Shown piece by piece: positions 24,903 through 35,155 of a DNA stretch of 64,000 nt. Position 1 is the first letter of the stretch. Every line of letters starts with the position of its first letter. Source of the stretch: Geosiphon pyriformis (Eukaryota; Glomeromycota; Glomeromycetes; Archaeosporales; Geosiphonaceae). The position numbers and the translations under genes were made by a program. The stretch lies in NCBI GenBank assembly GCA_016748015.1, contig JAAOMT010000617.1, positions 289,925 through 353,924 of the forward strand. The letters run 5' to 3'. The notes below the pieces were generated by a model. The model had not been told where the DNA came from, made no database searches, and saw only the letters and a program-made list of their open reading frames with translations.

Positions 24903-26540
24903 ATATTGTAAAAGATGATAAATTGCCTGATTGCTAGTTAAATATCTTTCCAATTTCTGATTAATTAAATCATTAAATTGTTTTAATTTGGAATCCAAGT
25001 CAAATAATCTATTTATTACTAGATTTACAGCTTGGACATAATTAACTTCTAGCTCAACTGATTTAAAATTTTGGGTGTAGGTGACTGTGTTTTGGAGTGA
25101 TTATAAGTGTATTAAATATATGGGTTGTAGAATGCTACTATATAGATCATGGATGAATTGATTTAAGATTTGAGGCACAATAAAATAATTAGCATTAATG
25201 GCTTGAATTTGGCACAAATTTCTGTGGAAATGTTCTAAGTAAGTGGTGACTGCTTCTGTATTATCTTGTTTAATAATAGTAAATGCTGTTATTAAGCAAT
25301 TAATGCTATTGTTATTGCTAAAATATCTCAAAAATTTGGTTTTAAATTTGTCAAAAGTGATGAGTTTGTTGATTAAACTCTAATATCATGAATTGGCAGT
25401 ATTTTAAAAAAAGTATGAGATTGCTTATAGGGTTCTGACATCATCCCAATTATTAGCTGTGATTGTTTTGGTGATATTATTAAGCCAGACTTGAATGTTG
25501 TTTTCTTTGTCAGTAAACTTCTTTAATTTGGTAATGAAAACATATGTTATTGATAACAGTTGTAGTTGTTGAAGTTGTTGTTGTTATTGTTGTTATTGTT
25601 GTTGTTGTTGTTGTTAGAATAATAGTTATAGCTATTATTATGGTTTTATAATTAGTGTAGCTAGTGGTGAATCGATTACAATTACTAAAAGTAAGTTTTA
25701 AGAGACAATAAGTATGGAATTGAGATTGTTTTGATTTTGCTAAACTGAAACAATTGGGGTTTGTATTTCTGGGTTTTCTGGAATTGGTTTTTGGTAATTA
25801 AATTCTTGATTTTTATCTTTTTTCTCTTTTAAATCAGTTATTTCTTAAAAATGAGTGGCTCTAAAATTAAGTTAAGACAGCAATAATTAAAATTCTGATG
25901 ATGTTGGTAATTACAATTTAAATCTTTTAAAGTAATTATTATAAGTTCCCAATAAATTGGCTTTTTTTTGTTGGCTTTAAAACATTATTCTTACTGATAG
26001 TGTTTTTGTTGATAATAATACATCTCTTAATGATATGTTGATATTACTTCCAAGCATATAGTAATATAATAGGTGAATAGATAAAATTACTCTTGGTTTC
26101 TTCCAAGTAGATAGTTGTATTTTTCTTGGTATTCTTGCTGATGTTTGTAATTTTCTTTTTTTGTTGTCTACAAAAGTAATAAAAAATTTCTGTCTAGTAT
26201 GCTTCTTAATTTTTCTGTTAATTTCTGTTATTATTGGGGTGAACAAATAATTTTGTGGCAGTGTAATATTTTGAAATAATTTGCTATAAAAATTAGTAAG
26301 TGCTGCTTCTAGATTTTTTTGATTCTCTAAGTAAGATTTAATCTTTTTATTGATATAAAAATTGAAAGTTGATTCTGTTGGCCAATGGTTGCTTGTTAAT
26401 TCTAAATGAATTTGATAGTATTAGAATAAAGCTTTCATGAATCTCAAGTGGTTTGTCTTTGTTTTTTTTGATTCTGTCATTATTCCAAATGATTGCTGTT
26501 GGTGCTAATTTTCTGCTAAATTATACTTTACAGAAAGCAC
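24903..26540 (-). pseudogene. element C gag
   Basis: Capsid-like region: 25101-25331 includes YLEHFHRNLCQIQAINANYF, matching YIGKFNKLLRQICQLKTNDY of element A. The CAA-rich tract at about 25560-25620 is the Gln-rich linker, also seen in A at 33080-33125. The N-terminal part reaches the primer-binding site at 26544. Broken by stops and two foreign LTRs. Confidence 0.6.
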
Positions 26541-26544
26541 CAAA

Positions 26545-27506
26545 TGTTACAGATCTTATTTGGGATGTTAGTACAAATAACAAACTTATTACTTGATGCT
26601 CAATAGTTAACTAATGTTAATAAATCTGAAGATTTTTGTAATCTGAAGGTTTTTAATATTTGAAAGTTTTGGTTAAGTCTTTTGTATAATAAATAAAGAT
26701 TCAATGATAATATTTTTTGGTAATGTTTTTAGTTTTTTTCCCAATTCTCGAGTTGGTATGATTTGGTATTTATAGCCTTCTAGAATGTTTTATTCTGTCA
26801 ATTTTTTTTCAGCTTGGTGGCCAGTTTTCTGGTAAGTTATTCTCAAATTCTGAGTTATATACCCTTATTTTTAAGTTTTTTACCAATTCTTTTAATGTCA
26901 ATTGCTTAGTGCTTAATCTCTTTAATCTGTTAATAAATCAACACAACAAAAAAAAATAAAAAAAAATAAGAAGAAAATAAAAAATTAGTATCTTATTAAT
27001 AATCATAATCAAAAACTATTGTTTTAGCATGATTAAGTATTGGATATTATCAACATAAAGTGCTAATAAATGAAAAAGTGATTAAATTCTCAAATAAATA
27101 ATGACAATATGGATTGAATAATAATAAATATGTTTTATTTAATATTTTGTTGATAAATTTACTTTAGTAAATATTAACTATTTGTAAAGTAAGAGTTAAT
27201 TAATAAATAAAAAAGAGAATACTAAATTGGAACTGAACTAAATTCTGCATTTCTTGCTTTTAATACTATTGCTATATATATATAGTTAGTATTATACAAG
27301 ATTCCTGATATCTTGCAATTTTTTTAAAGGAATCCTAGCATTCTGGAATTCTGGAATTCTACCATTCTTTATAAAGAATCCTAGAATTTTGGGATTTTAA
27401 AATTCTGCAATTCTCTTAGAAAAATCCTAAAATTTTTTTGTTATTACATCTATTTCTGATTGGCTATTTTTTTATTATATAATACTTCTACTTTCTATAA
27501 GTAACA
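26545..27506 (-). repeat. family B LTR, 5' copy of element C
   Basis: Plus orientation TGTTACAGATCTTATTTG ... ATAAGTAACA. On the minus strand its 3' edge is directly followed, two bases in, by TGGTGCTTTC (26532-26542), a tRNA primer-binding site. The AATTCTGG repeat cluster is at 27301-27438. Confidence 0.8.
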
Positions 27507-27720
27507 ATAATTAAACTAAGTTAATTCTAATTCAATCAAATGGTTGTTTTATTTTAATTAATTTTAGTGTTTTACTGAATTTTGTTTCTTTTTTCTCTAA
27601 TAAACATTACAATTTTGAATATATTAAATAATATCTGAATATATTAATGGCCAATAATATCTTTTTCTGTTTTTTCTATGATAATTTTTTTATAAAAGTG
27701 GCATAAACTTTTTTTTTATA
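27507..27720 (-). mobile_element. element D integrase, part beyond the element C insertion
   Basis: Resumes the integrase frame cut at 15503. The segment TTAAACTAAGTTAATTCTAA matches the intact neighbour TCGACTAAGTTAATTCCAAT at 19130 and continues to the CxxC region (AACATTACAATTTTGAA near 27605). It fades by about 27720, so the 5' half of D is missing. Confidence 0.7.
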
Positions 27721-28540
27721 TTAGTTTAAAAAATAAATAAAGTTTAAATATGATAAAAAGTTAAAAAAAAACTTGTTACTTCTTTTGTTTTTTTAAAAAA
27801 ATAGAGCTGTAGTTCAAAAAAATTTCATAAAATAATCTTAAGTATAACAAATATATTTGTAAAAATTATTTAATTAATTATATATATTAACCAAATTTAT
27901 TTATAAATAATATATAAATTTAGATTTATAATTATTGGTTAACCTAAAAATTATTATATAATATATCTAGTATAGTAAAAATAAAACTATTTTACTAAAT
28001 TTTTAAGCATTCAAACATATTTATTTTTAATCTGTAAATAAAAAATTATTAGTATTTATTTATATAAAAAATTGAATTAATATTATATATTATGTTATAA
28101 GTTTTGTTTATTTCTTTATGTTCTATTTCTAAATGAAATTTACATAGTTTTTTATATAATTTTTCTTTTAAACAAACTGGTTTTTTTGTTTTTTAAGATA
28201 AAATATATCTTGTCTTTTAATTTGTGCAATATAAAAGATAATACATATCTAATATTTTTAATTTAGAATTGAAGTTTTTTTTTTTAGAGATATTTTTTAA
28301 TATTTTAATATATTGATTTATATAATCTTAAGAAAACAAAGTTTTGGCTTGTTTTTTTTTATTTCTAGTTAATAAATAGCTTTTAAAATAGTGTTGAAAA
28401 GCCATAAAAATGCGTCAAATATCAAAACTTTGAAAAAAAAACTTTTTACTGGCCAATTAACCAAATAATGTAATTGGTTGAGTTGATTTGGAATCAACAC
28501 AGTGTTGAAGCCACATGATGTTTATATTGAATCAATCAAA
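27721..28540. other. AT-rich spacer
   Basis: No coding or element signal that I can support. A short hairpin (CCAATTA at 28453-28459 pairing with TAATTGG at 28471-28477) is the only structure noticed. Composition becomes more balanced from about 28480. Confidence 0.35.
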
Positions 28541-28818
28541 ATGACTAATCCTTCGTCATCATTCCCCTACGCTGATCTTTCCTCTAAAAACAGAAAATTT
28601 TTTTTTATAAATGAGCACAGATGTTTTCTTATAGCAATCTTCTCCCTTCCTTTCTAAACGCTTCGTATTCGATTATACGGTGAGTTATGATGCTCTATGT
28701 TCTAGAAAAAGTATATTATTTAGTTGAAAGAGTGAAATGATGAATAAACGAAAGACTCTTCTTTCCCCATCTTATCGATCATGGTGATTCTTATGCTGCT
28801 CCTCTCGCTAAGGAGTAA
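28541..28818 (+). CDS. possible small multi-exon gene or gene remnant
   Basis: Starts MTNPSSSFPYADLSSKNRK at 28541. A second coding-looking segment follows a TTCTTATAG acceptor (QSSPFLSKRFVFDYT) and ends at a GTGAGT donor near 28680. A third, ERLFFPHLIDHGDSYAAPLA, ends KE then TAA at 28816-28818. Composition is richer in G and C than the flanks. I cannot fix all splice sites or name the product. It could be a decayed host gene. Confidence 0.3.
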
Positions 28819-28901
28819 ATACTAGCCAGTATCCCAAACTGATCACTTTAATAAATATTAATATGTTTGATTCAAAAAATATATAAACAAAATTAAAAAT
28901 A

Positions 28902-29160
28902 TTAACTCAATTTTTCCTTGAACATATCAGGTCTATCGTCTAAGTTCCTCACCCCCAATATTGTAAGTAATTTAAAATCTTGAAGCTCGCGATAACATAT
29001 AAGTCTATATAAGCTTGTATTAGTTTGAGTTTGTATGATGAATATACTATAATTCGCAGTTTCCACCGAAAGGATTAAGTTCCTCGTGATGGTTAACAAT
29101 CTTCCTTGGATGTCTGACTTTAAATTCTACCTACACTATTAAATCGTTTTTATTGAAACC
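28902..29160 (-). CDS. possible terminal exon of an unrecognised gene
   Basis: The open frame at 28902-29099 ends ..YRELQDFKLLTILGVRNLDD then RPDMFKEKLS and a stop, with ordinary codon use. Another frame upstream reads HPRKIVNHHEELNPFGGNCE and stops at a TATAG that could be a splice acceptor. Too short to classify. Confidence 0.3.
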
Positions 29161-29320
29161 TTTTCTCACTAACGAGCTTTCTTACATCTTTACTTTATGT
29201 CATCGTTCGTCGTATTCTTATACCATGCGACGCCGTTAAAAAATTATTTTCACACAAAAAGGTGAAAGATGAATTTTATTACTCTGCCGTGATGTTAGTT
29301 ACAAGATCTGTGTTGGTTAT

Positions 29321-29647
29321 ATGACTTTGGATCTGCCGCTAGTGGTATTACTTTGTATCCGCCGCGATGTTTGTTGTGCTAGTGGGTATTACTTTGCGTC
29401 TGCTGTGCTCTGTTGTGCTAGTAATGTCGATCAGGCCAGCGTTTATCTCTTTTGCTTCAATAGAATGTCCTATATTGCGGCTAACAGGGTGTCCCCAATG
29501 GCTGGAAGGTAAGTTGTATTTTGTGTTTTTTTCACTATAGAAATATAATTTATCTTTTATTTCAACTCGAACTATTTCAGGATCAAAGCCGCAGTTAATT
29601 TTGGCCCATGTTTGAACAGGATAATGAATATGAAAGTGATCTCTTGA
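29321..29647 (+). CDS. possible two-exon small protein
   Basis: An open frame from the ATG at 29321 runs to a GTAAGT donor at 29509. A 72-base intron (29509-29580, ending TTTCAG) restores frame into IKAAVNFGPCLNRIMNMKVI then TGA at 29645-29647. The spliced product is about 85 residues, Cys-rich in its first half. The first exon lies in imperfect 40-base repeats, which weakens the case. No family recognised. Confidence 0.3.
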
Positions 29648-30589
29648 ACAATTTTTCCTCGAAGATCATCTTATAAAAATAGCCTTGAGCTTTTGATTCA
29701 AGATAACAGCAAGACAGCTACGAGGCATAAAAGTATCATTTTATGCCCTAAAATTTTCCGGTAATCTATATGGGCTACGTGATTTTTTTAATGAGAACTG
29801 GGAACCCTTTAAAAGGCTTCTGCACTGATGCTGCCAAAATCAGCTCGTGAAAACTATAGGTAAGACCTGTTTTTGGTGTTTTTTAGATTAAGCCTTTAGT
29901 TCATTGGATTTACAAGATATGCAAGGATGTCAGTGCTGGTTTGGAGGGATGTTCATTTTGAGAGATACTTTGCATCTTAAGGTGAGGTGAAGCGTTTCAT
30001 GTAAAAATAACAATAGACAAGTGCTTCTCAATTTCTAATATAACTTAGCTTGCAATTTTTTTTACTGTATTGTTTTATTAGGATGGTCGTAAGCTTGTTA
30101 CTTTCAACTTATCTTATTTTTTTAATAAACACATGACATTAATTAATAGTTAACTATTTTATTAAAAGAAATAAATAATAAAAATAATTTTTTGATGTAA
30201 CATTAAATGTTAAATTATAAATAATAAAAAACAGTAAATAAAATTACAATATTGTTAGCAAATGATATTTAATTATTTAATAATATTATAACAGTTAATA
30301 AAACTTTAAAAAAACAATAATTTGCTTAAAATATTGATTTTAAAAATAAGTAATAAACAATTTAAAAAGTTTTAATTTTTTTATTGTTTTTATTACCAAA
30401 AATTTTTATTAAAGCAGTAATTTTAACAAAAAATAAGCTTTTTATTATCTATATTAGTTTTAATAATAAACAAATTCAAATATTAAATATTTTAATTAAT
30501 ATTTTTTGTAATATTAAAAAGTTGTTTAAAAACTGTATAATTAAAAAATTAAAAAGCAGAGTTTAAAGCTTAATATTTATAAATTTTAT
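29648..30589. other. end of gene island, then AT-rich spacer
   Basis: 29830-29990 has a coding-looking run (LMLPKSARENY, then after GTAAGA..TTTTAG, IKPLVHWIYKICKDVSAGLE), but the implied intron is under 30 bases, so I do not call a gene. From 30070 the sequence is AT-rich with only a short meaningless frame at 30384-30566. Confidence 0.3.
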
Positions 30590-30701
30590 AATTTTTTTTT
30601 TATTAATATTTTACAAATGAGGTCCAAACATTACCTATAACTATACATCAAAAAAATGATCTAAAATAGATGTGAATCATGTACTTTTTACATGTGACCA
30701 G
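30590..30701 (-). mobile_element. LINE L2, 3' UTR end beyond the element A insertion
   Basis: Reads on the minus strand to TTTGGACCTCATTT then TTAATAAAAAAAAATT, the poly(A)-like end. The matching uninterrupted copy is at 49559-49690. Contains the CATGTA..TACATG stem-loop at 30678-30694. Continues at 41612 on the other side of element A; CCAG is duplicated at both sides. Confidence 0.8.
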
Positions 30702-31691
30702 TATTACCAGATGAAATTAGAGATATTGTTTAGCATGAAATTACCCTTATAAATCTTATCATTAATAAGCATATATTATCATTTCAAATTATCACTTATT
30801 ATATTAGCAAAATATCCAAAATTATCATTTAATTAATAACCCAATTTGTACATAACACAAATGTAACCTAATTGCAATAATCAATCATGCAATACTCCGA
30901 ACTATGTAACATTCAAAAAGTTTGCTGAAATTTGTAAGAAATTCGCCGAAATAATTGATAGTTTACCGAAATATCTAATAGTTTGTAGAAATAACTTGTA
31001 GTTCACCGAAATGTATCTTTAGTTCAGCAAAATTATAGAAAATAGCAAAGTTCAAGTTCATAGAATAGTGTTATGACAAGTTGTATAAAAAAAGAGCTTT
31101 TTTTTTTGAGAAAATGTATTTTACTCTAGATTTATCACTTGGAATCATTCCTACATACACAAAAAGAACTAAATATCAAATAATTCAAAAAAAAACCAAA
31201 TTCTTTAATTATTGCACTTGGAAAATCCCCAAAACCCAACTAACATTTTAAAATTGATTAGCTACCAATTTCAGTAAACTGTTAGTGACTCCAGACCTGG
31301 ATAGAAAACATTTCCCTTGACAGAATTCTATTTCTTTTACATTTTTTATTTTTATTTTCTTTCTTTTATTTTCTTATCATAATTATTAAGGTAGCCTACA
31401 GATGAGATTCCTGTAGAAAAGTTGATTTTCACAACAAAGTAACTACACATTTTAGTAAGCTTCCAGACAAGCAATTTCTGGAAAAGAGTTGACATTTACT
31501 ACAACATAACTACACAAAGCAACTGGCATGGAATTGGCTATTCCACTTATAAGCCCAGCAGTTCAAATTATAGGAGATAATTTGAAGATAAATTCAGTTA
31601 CTGGAGGTTCAACTACATCTAGAAAACGTGAATTCATAGCAAATAGGCATCAACAACATTATAGAAAAGAGACCAAAAACCTCTGGTAACA
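30702..31691 (+). repeat. element A 5' LTR
   Basis: Ends TATTACCAG..CTGGTAACA (second base G changed to A; the other copies have TGTTACCAG), an unusually long nine-base terminal inverted repeat. Contains tandem 20-base CCGAAAT units at 30922-31038 and a TATA-like box at 31084-31090, which suggests the U3/R boundary lies near 31110. Confidence 0.9.
31084..31090 (+). promoter_or_regulatory. TATA-like box in element A LTR
   Basis: TATAAAA within GTTGTATAAAAAAAGAGCT; the same box survives in the 3' LTR (TATAAAAGAAGAGCT near 40998) and in the solo LTRs. It lies just downstream of the tandem CCGAAAT repeats, as expected for an element promoter. Confidence 0.5.
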
Positions 31692-31693
31692 TT

Positions 31694-31705
31694 TGGTGCT
31701 CTTCC
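31694..31705 (+). other. element A primer-binding site
   Basis: TGGTGCTCTTCC, two bases after the LTR end, complementary to a tRNA 3' end of the form ..AGAGCACCA. The other families have TGGTGCTTTC (C) and TGGTGCTCCCTG (E), so all use a similar primer. Confidence 0.7.
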
Positions 31706-31736
31706 ATGGAAATAACACAGCAACAACAAATTCAAA

Positions 31737-33720
31737 GTGGCAACCACACCAGACACAGCAACTCTAGAGTATTACCAGTCAATTTACACACACATCAAAC
31801 AAAGATTCAACATTCCAGACGGAATTAAAGTTGTCAAAAAATCAGTATACCAATACATTGAAAACTGCATCAACAATTATTTTTTTGGAAACTACAACAT
31901 TTCAAAAGTTAGAAGCAATCTCTACAATAATTTAGTGCACTATTCACAATTGGGAACAGAAGACCTGAACAGTGAAACACTTGCTACCTACTTTCAAGAA
32001 CTTAATTTTAACATTATTGAGTATTGTAAAGAAAAATACCCAGTACAGTCTAAATACTCTTTTGACTTTGAATCAGAGACAGAAACAAGCAACAAAAGCA
32101 AACAAAAATTGAAGCAATACTCAAAAACCACCCTAAATACTCCAATACTACCAAAAACAATTGCCAAACACTTACAAACACCTGAACAAGGAACCAGTTC
32201 AAAACTCCCACTCACTATTACACCTTTTTCAGCTTCACTTGCACAAGCAGAAACTCCTAATTTACCTTTAAATCAATTTTCAAGACTAAAAAATTATACA
32301 TCACCCAGAAGTCCCACCAGACAACAAGAAACCCTTCAGACTAGTACCAATTTTCTTGACTATTTAGCAGAAAACACAAGCAAACACTCTGAAACATTAG
32401 CCAACGAAGAAAATGTTTTTGAATCCATTGAAGAAGAAGTAGAACCCGAAGAAAAAAGTGAATTAATAGATAATGAGGAAGAAAACAAAATGACAGCTTA
32501 TATTGTAAAAATTCCCAAATTTAATGGAGAAGATATTGAGACCAGTCCCCAAGAATGGCTCAACCAAGTTAATAAAGCTGGAGATGCAAATAGATGGAAT
32601 GCTGCTAGAATGTTAAGAACAATTCCCTACTTTTTCAAAGGAACAACAGATGAATGGTTCAAAAACTTGACCACCCCTTTTAATGACTAGACAGCTTTCA
32701 AAACTGCCTTCTTAGAACAATTCACTGATAACAACACCTCGTAATATCAAACAAGAACCCTCCGAATCTGTCATAACTTATATTGGGAAATTCAACAAAC
32801 TTCTTAGACAAATTTGCCAACTTAAAACTAATGATTATTATTCCAATGCTCAAATCTTGGATCAATTTATTGTTGGTTTAAAAGATAAACTGATTAAGAA
32901 AGTTTGCCTACATGCACTAGAAGATTTAGCCACTGCTATTCAACAGGTGAAAAACTATAAAATGGCCATGGAAGAAGCCAACTGTACCAAACTTGTTAAC
33001 CTAGTTATTGAAAAAACCAGCTCAACAGCTGAAGAAAAGATTGACCAATTAACCAAAAAAGTTGAACACTACTTCACCAACCAACAGCAACAACAGCAGC
33101 CACAGCAATCACAACAAACACAAAGATACCAACTTCCACAAAGATGAAATCAAAATAATTTTCCACCACTTTCTAATAACCAGCCTTAGAATTGCCATTA
33201 TTGTGGAATTTCTGGCCACTGGAAAAGAGATTGCAGAAAGCTATAATGAGACCAACAAAATAGGAGTAATTAATGTTACCTTTCACCACAGCAATCTTAT
33301 TATCAACCACCACTACCAGCTTACTATCTACCAAGACCCCAATACCAAAGTAACTATTATCAGCCTGTCTCACAGCCAATCCAACAGCAATACTAACAAC
33401 CACCCATACAATATTATCAAGTACCTGCTTGAAGATTGATTCCACAAAATCAATTCACATCACAAAATTGATACCAAGTAAACAACAATAGGATCAATTC
33501 AAACAACCAATTGGTTCTCCAAAATTCAGCTCAACCAAGATCCAACTACTATCATATTCAAACTAGTTATCTTACAATGCCAGAAGAACAGGATTTTCAC
33601 TATACTGTACTCTTAGAAGGTAGAGCTGCAGCACAATAACAAAACCCTTTCTATATTCCTACCACAATTCCACCAGCCAGAATTGCTGAAAACGCCAACC
33701 TTTTAGATATATTTCCTTTT
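31737..33720 (+). pseudogene. element A gag (capsid, Gln-rich linker, zinc knuckle)
   Basis: The first frame (31737-32690) reads ATTPDTATLEYYQSIYTHIK and has no in-frame ATG; its first possible codon is GTG. The capsid-like core (IPKFNGEDIETSPQEWLNQV, then WFKNLTTPF) is followed by a TAG and, near 32741, a deletion that shifts frame into NIKQEPSESVITYIGKFNKL. A Gln-rich linker lies at 33080-33125, then the CCHC knuckle CHYCGISGHWKRDC (33193-33234), intact. Stops after it (TAA, TGA) replace Gln and Arg codons. It would package element RNA into cytoplasmic particles. Same frame as protease downstream. Confidence 0.85.
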
Positions 33721-33747
33721 GAATTTAAAGCAAATGAATCATCATTC

Positions 33748-34368
33748 TTGCTTAGCAATGCAACAGCTAATGAGCAAAAAGTCATCACTGTAATATACAC
33801 AGAAACTAAAATAGAAGGAAAGCCAATTCATTTGATCCTAAACAATGGATTCGCCAAAAGCATCATCACATATCAATTAATACAACAGCTAAAGAGAAAT
33901 GTTGACCGACCAGCTCAGACAATCATTGTCACTGTTTATGGCATGAAAAAGACTCCAGTAGGAGAGATTGACAACTTCCTATTCACAATTGACAGAATTA
34001 CCATTCCAGTCAAAGTTCTAGTCATAGATGCTCCCCAATATCAAGCTCTTGTTGGAAACAATTGGCTCCAAAAAGCCAATGCTAATTTGAATTGGGAGAC
34101 ACAAGAGTTAACAATCTCCTACCAAGAACAACATGCCCAAGTACCTGCCACTTGTAGTACATTCAACAAATGCTCCGAAAAAGCCCCGGCTTTTGAATTT
34201 GAACCAGAAGAAGAAAAACCCATTATTGAAACATTTATGGCACTTGGATCAACCTCCAATTGGGCTGATAAAACTGAACAACAGTATTTTTCAACATACG
34301 ATTCTCTTAAAACAAAAGAACCAGTAACATCTGGATGGAATGTTCCTTGTTTAAAACCAGAACCATGA
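33748..34368 (+). pseudogene. element A aspartic protease
   Basis: Retropepsin-like: GKPIHLILNNGFAKSIITYQ corresponds to LILDSGSAxSIITYQ, with the catalytic Asp (codon 33841-33843) now AAC for Asn and the Ser also Asn, both explained by G-to-A. The downstream segment FTIDRITIPVKVLVIDAPQY and ALVGNNWLQKANANLNWETQ is well kept. It would cleave the Gag-Pol polyprotein; this copy cannot. It continues in frame, through a TGA at 34366, into the Cys-rich domain. Confidence 0.85.
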
Positions 34369-35155
34369 AAACAATGCCCTTACATTCTACTCAAATGCAA
34401 AGATTGCCACAAGAAACTTTCATCAATAGAAGCCTGCATTTTACCTAAAGAAGAATATGAAAATCATACTTGTTATTACTGCAAGGCTTGCTACAGAGAA
34501 CGATGGGACCACCTAATAAAAAGAAGTAGAAAATGGGACAACACCCCTTGTTTGATTTGTGGAAATATGCTACCAGAAGAATACAATTGGATTAATGTAG
34601 CAATGAGAGGAGGAGTCTGTGATCAAACCTGCCAATATGTTTTATCAATTTCAGAAAAAGTCAAAAGAGGAACACCTTTTGATGCTGTTTACAATAGCAT
34701 TCTCAACAAACTGTACTATTACCCTCATGATGCCAAAATGATTTTCGATTTAGCAATGGCTTTAATTAACAAAGCCACTCAAGAAAATGTTCGTCAAATG
34801 AAAGAATCAGAATACATTGCATACACCTTTAAAATTACTGGATACAACTACGAAGATAAAGTAGAAGTATATTACCAAATTGCCAGTTACATCTACCCAA
34901 CCAAAAAAGCTCAAGCTCAATGGCTAGAGCAAATGAACATTAAATTATGTGAGAAATGCATAATGCCTTGCAATGAACAATGGTGTCCTGAATGCTATGC
35001 TCTTAGCATTCCCTTGCTCAGTGAAAGTAATGAATATGAAATTGAATTCAGAGAACCTGAAGCAACAGAAGAAATAGAAACCACACCCATCTATCTCATC
35101 GAAAATCAGCCTGCTTCACAACTCAAATACTTCAACAACAATGGACAAGAAATAA
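34369..35155 (+). pseudogene. element A Cys-rich domain between protease and dUTPase
   Basis: About 260 residues with four clusters of paired Cys: CKDC, CYYCKAC, CLICG and CEKCIMPCNEQWCPEC, separated by a helical-looking stretch (DAVYNSILNKLYYYPHDAKM, then KVEVYYQIASYIYPTKKAQA). Likely binds zinc. I do not recognise it as a standard Ty3/gypsy module. Element C has a counterpart at the same position. It continues into the dUTPase without a break. Confidence 0.7.

Larger units (their letters stand above)
15504..27506 (-). mobile_element. gypsy element C (family B LTRs), 12 kb including two solo LTRs
   Basis: A complete but dead LTR element on the minus strand, with matching LTRs at 26545-27506 (5') and 15504-16477 (3'). 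Four-base flanks ATGA (15500-15503) and ATAA (27507-27510) fit a target duplication with one G-to-A change. The host integrase frame of element D reads across the two flanks. Internal order on the minus strand is gag, protease, Cys-rich domain, dUTPase, RT, RNase H, integrase, third ORF, as in element A. Solo family A LTRs sit at 17594-18572 and 23993-24902. Stops and AT drift are intermediate between relic A2 and element A. Confidence 0.85.

Noticed and set aside
28453-28477. CCAATTA..TAATTGG hairpin as a MITE end
   Set aside because: A single seven-base stem with no matching terminal repeat or target duplication nearby.
31994-32215. Minus-strand frame overlapping element A gag, and similar antisense frames (41669-42036, 52909-53142, 61314-61496)
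   Set aside because: They are antisense shadows of recognisable element proteins, with no motif or splice context of their own.
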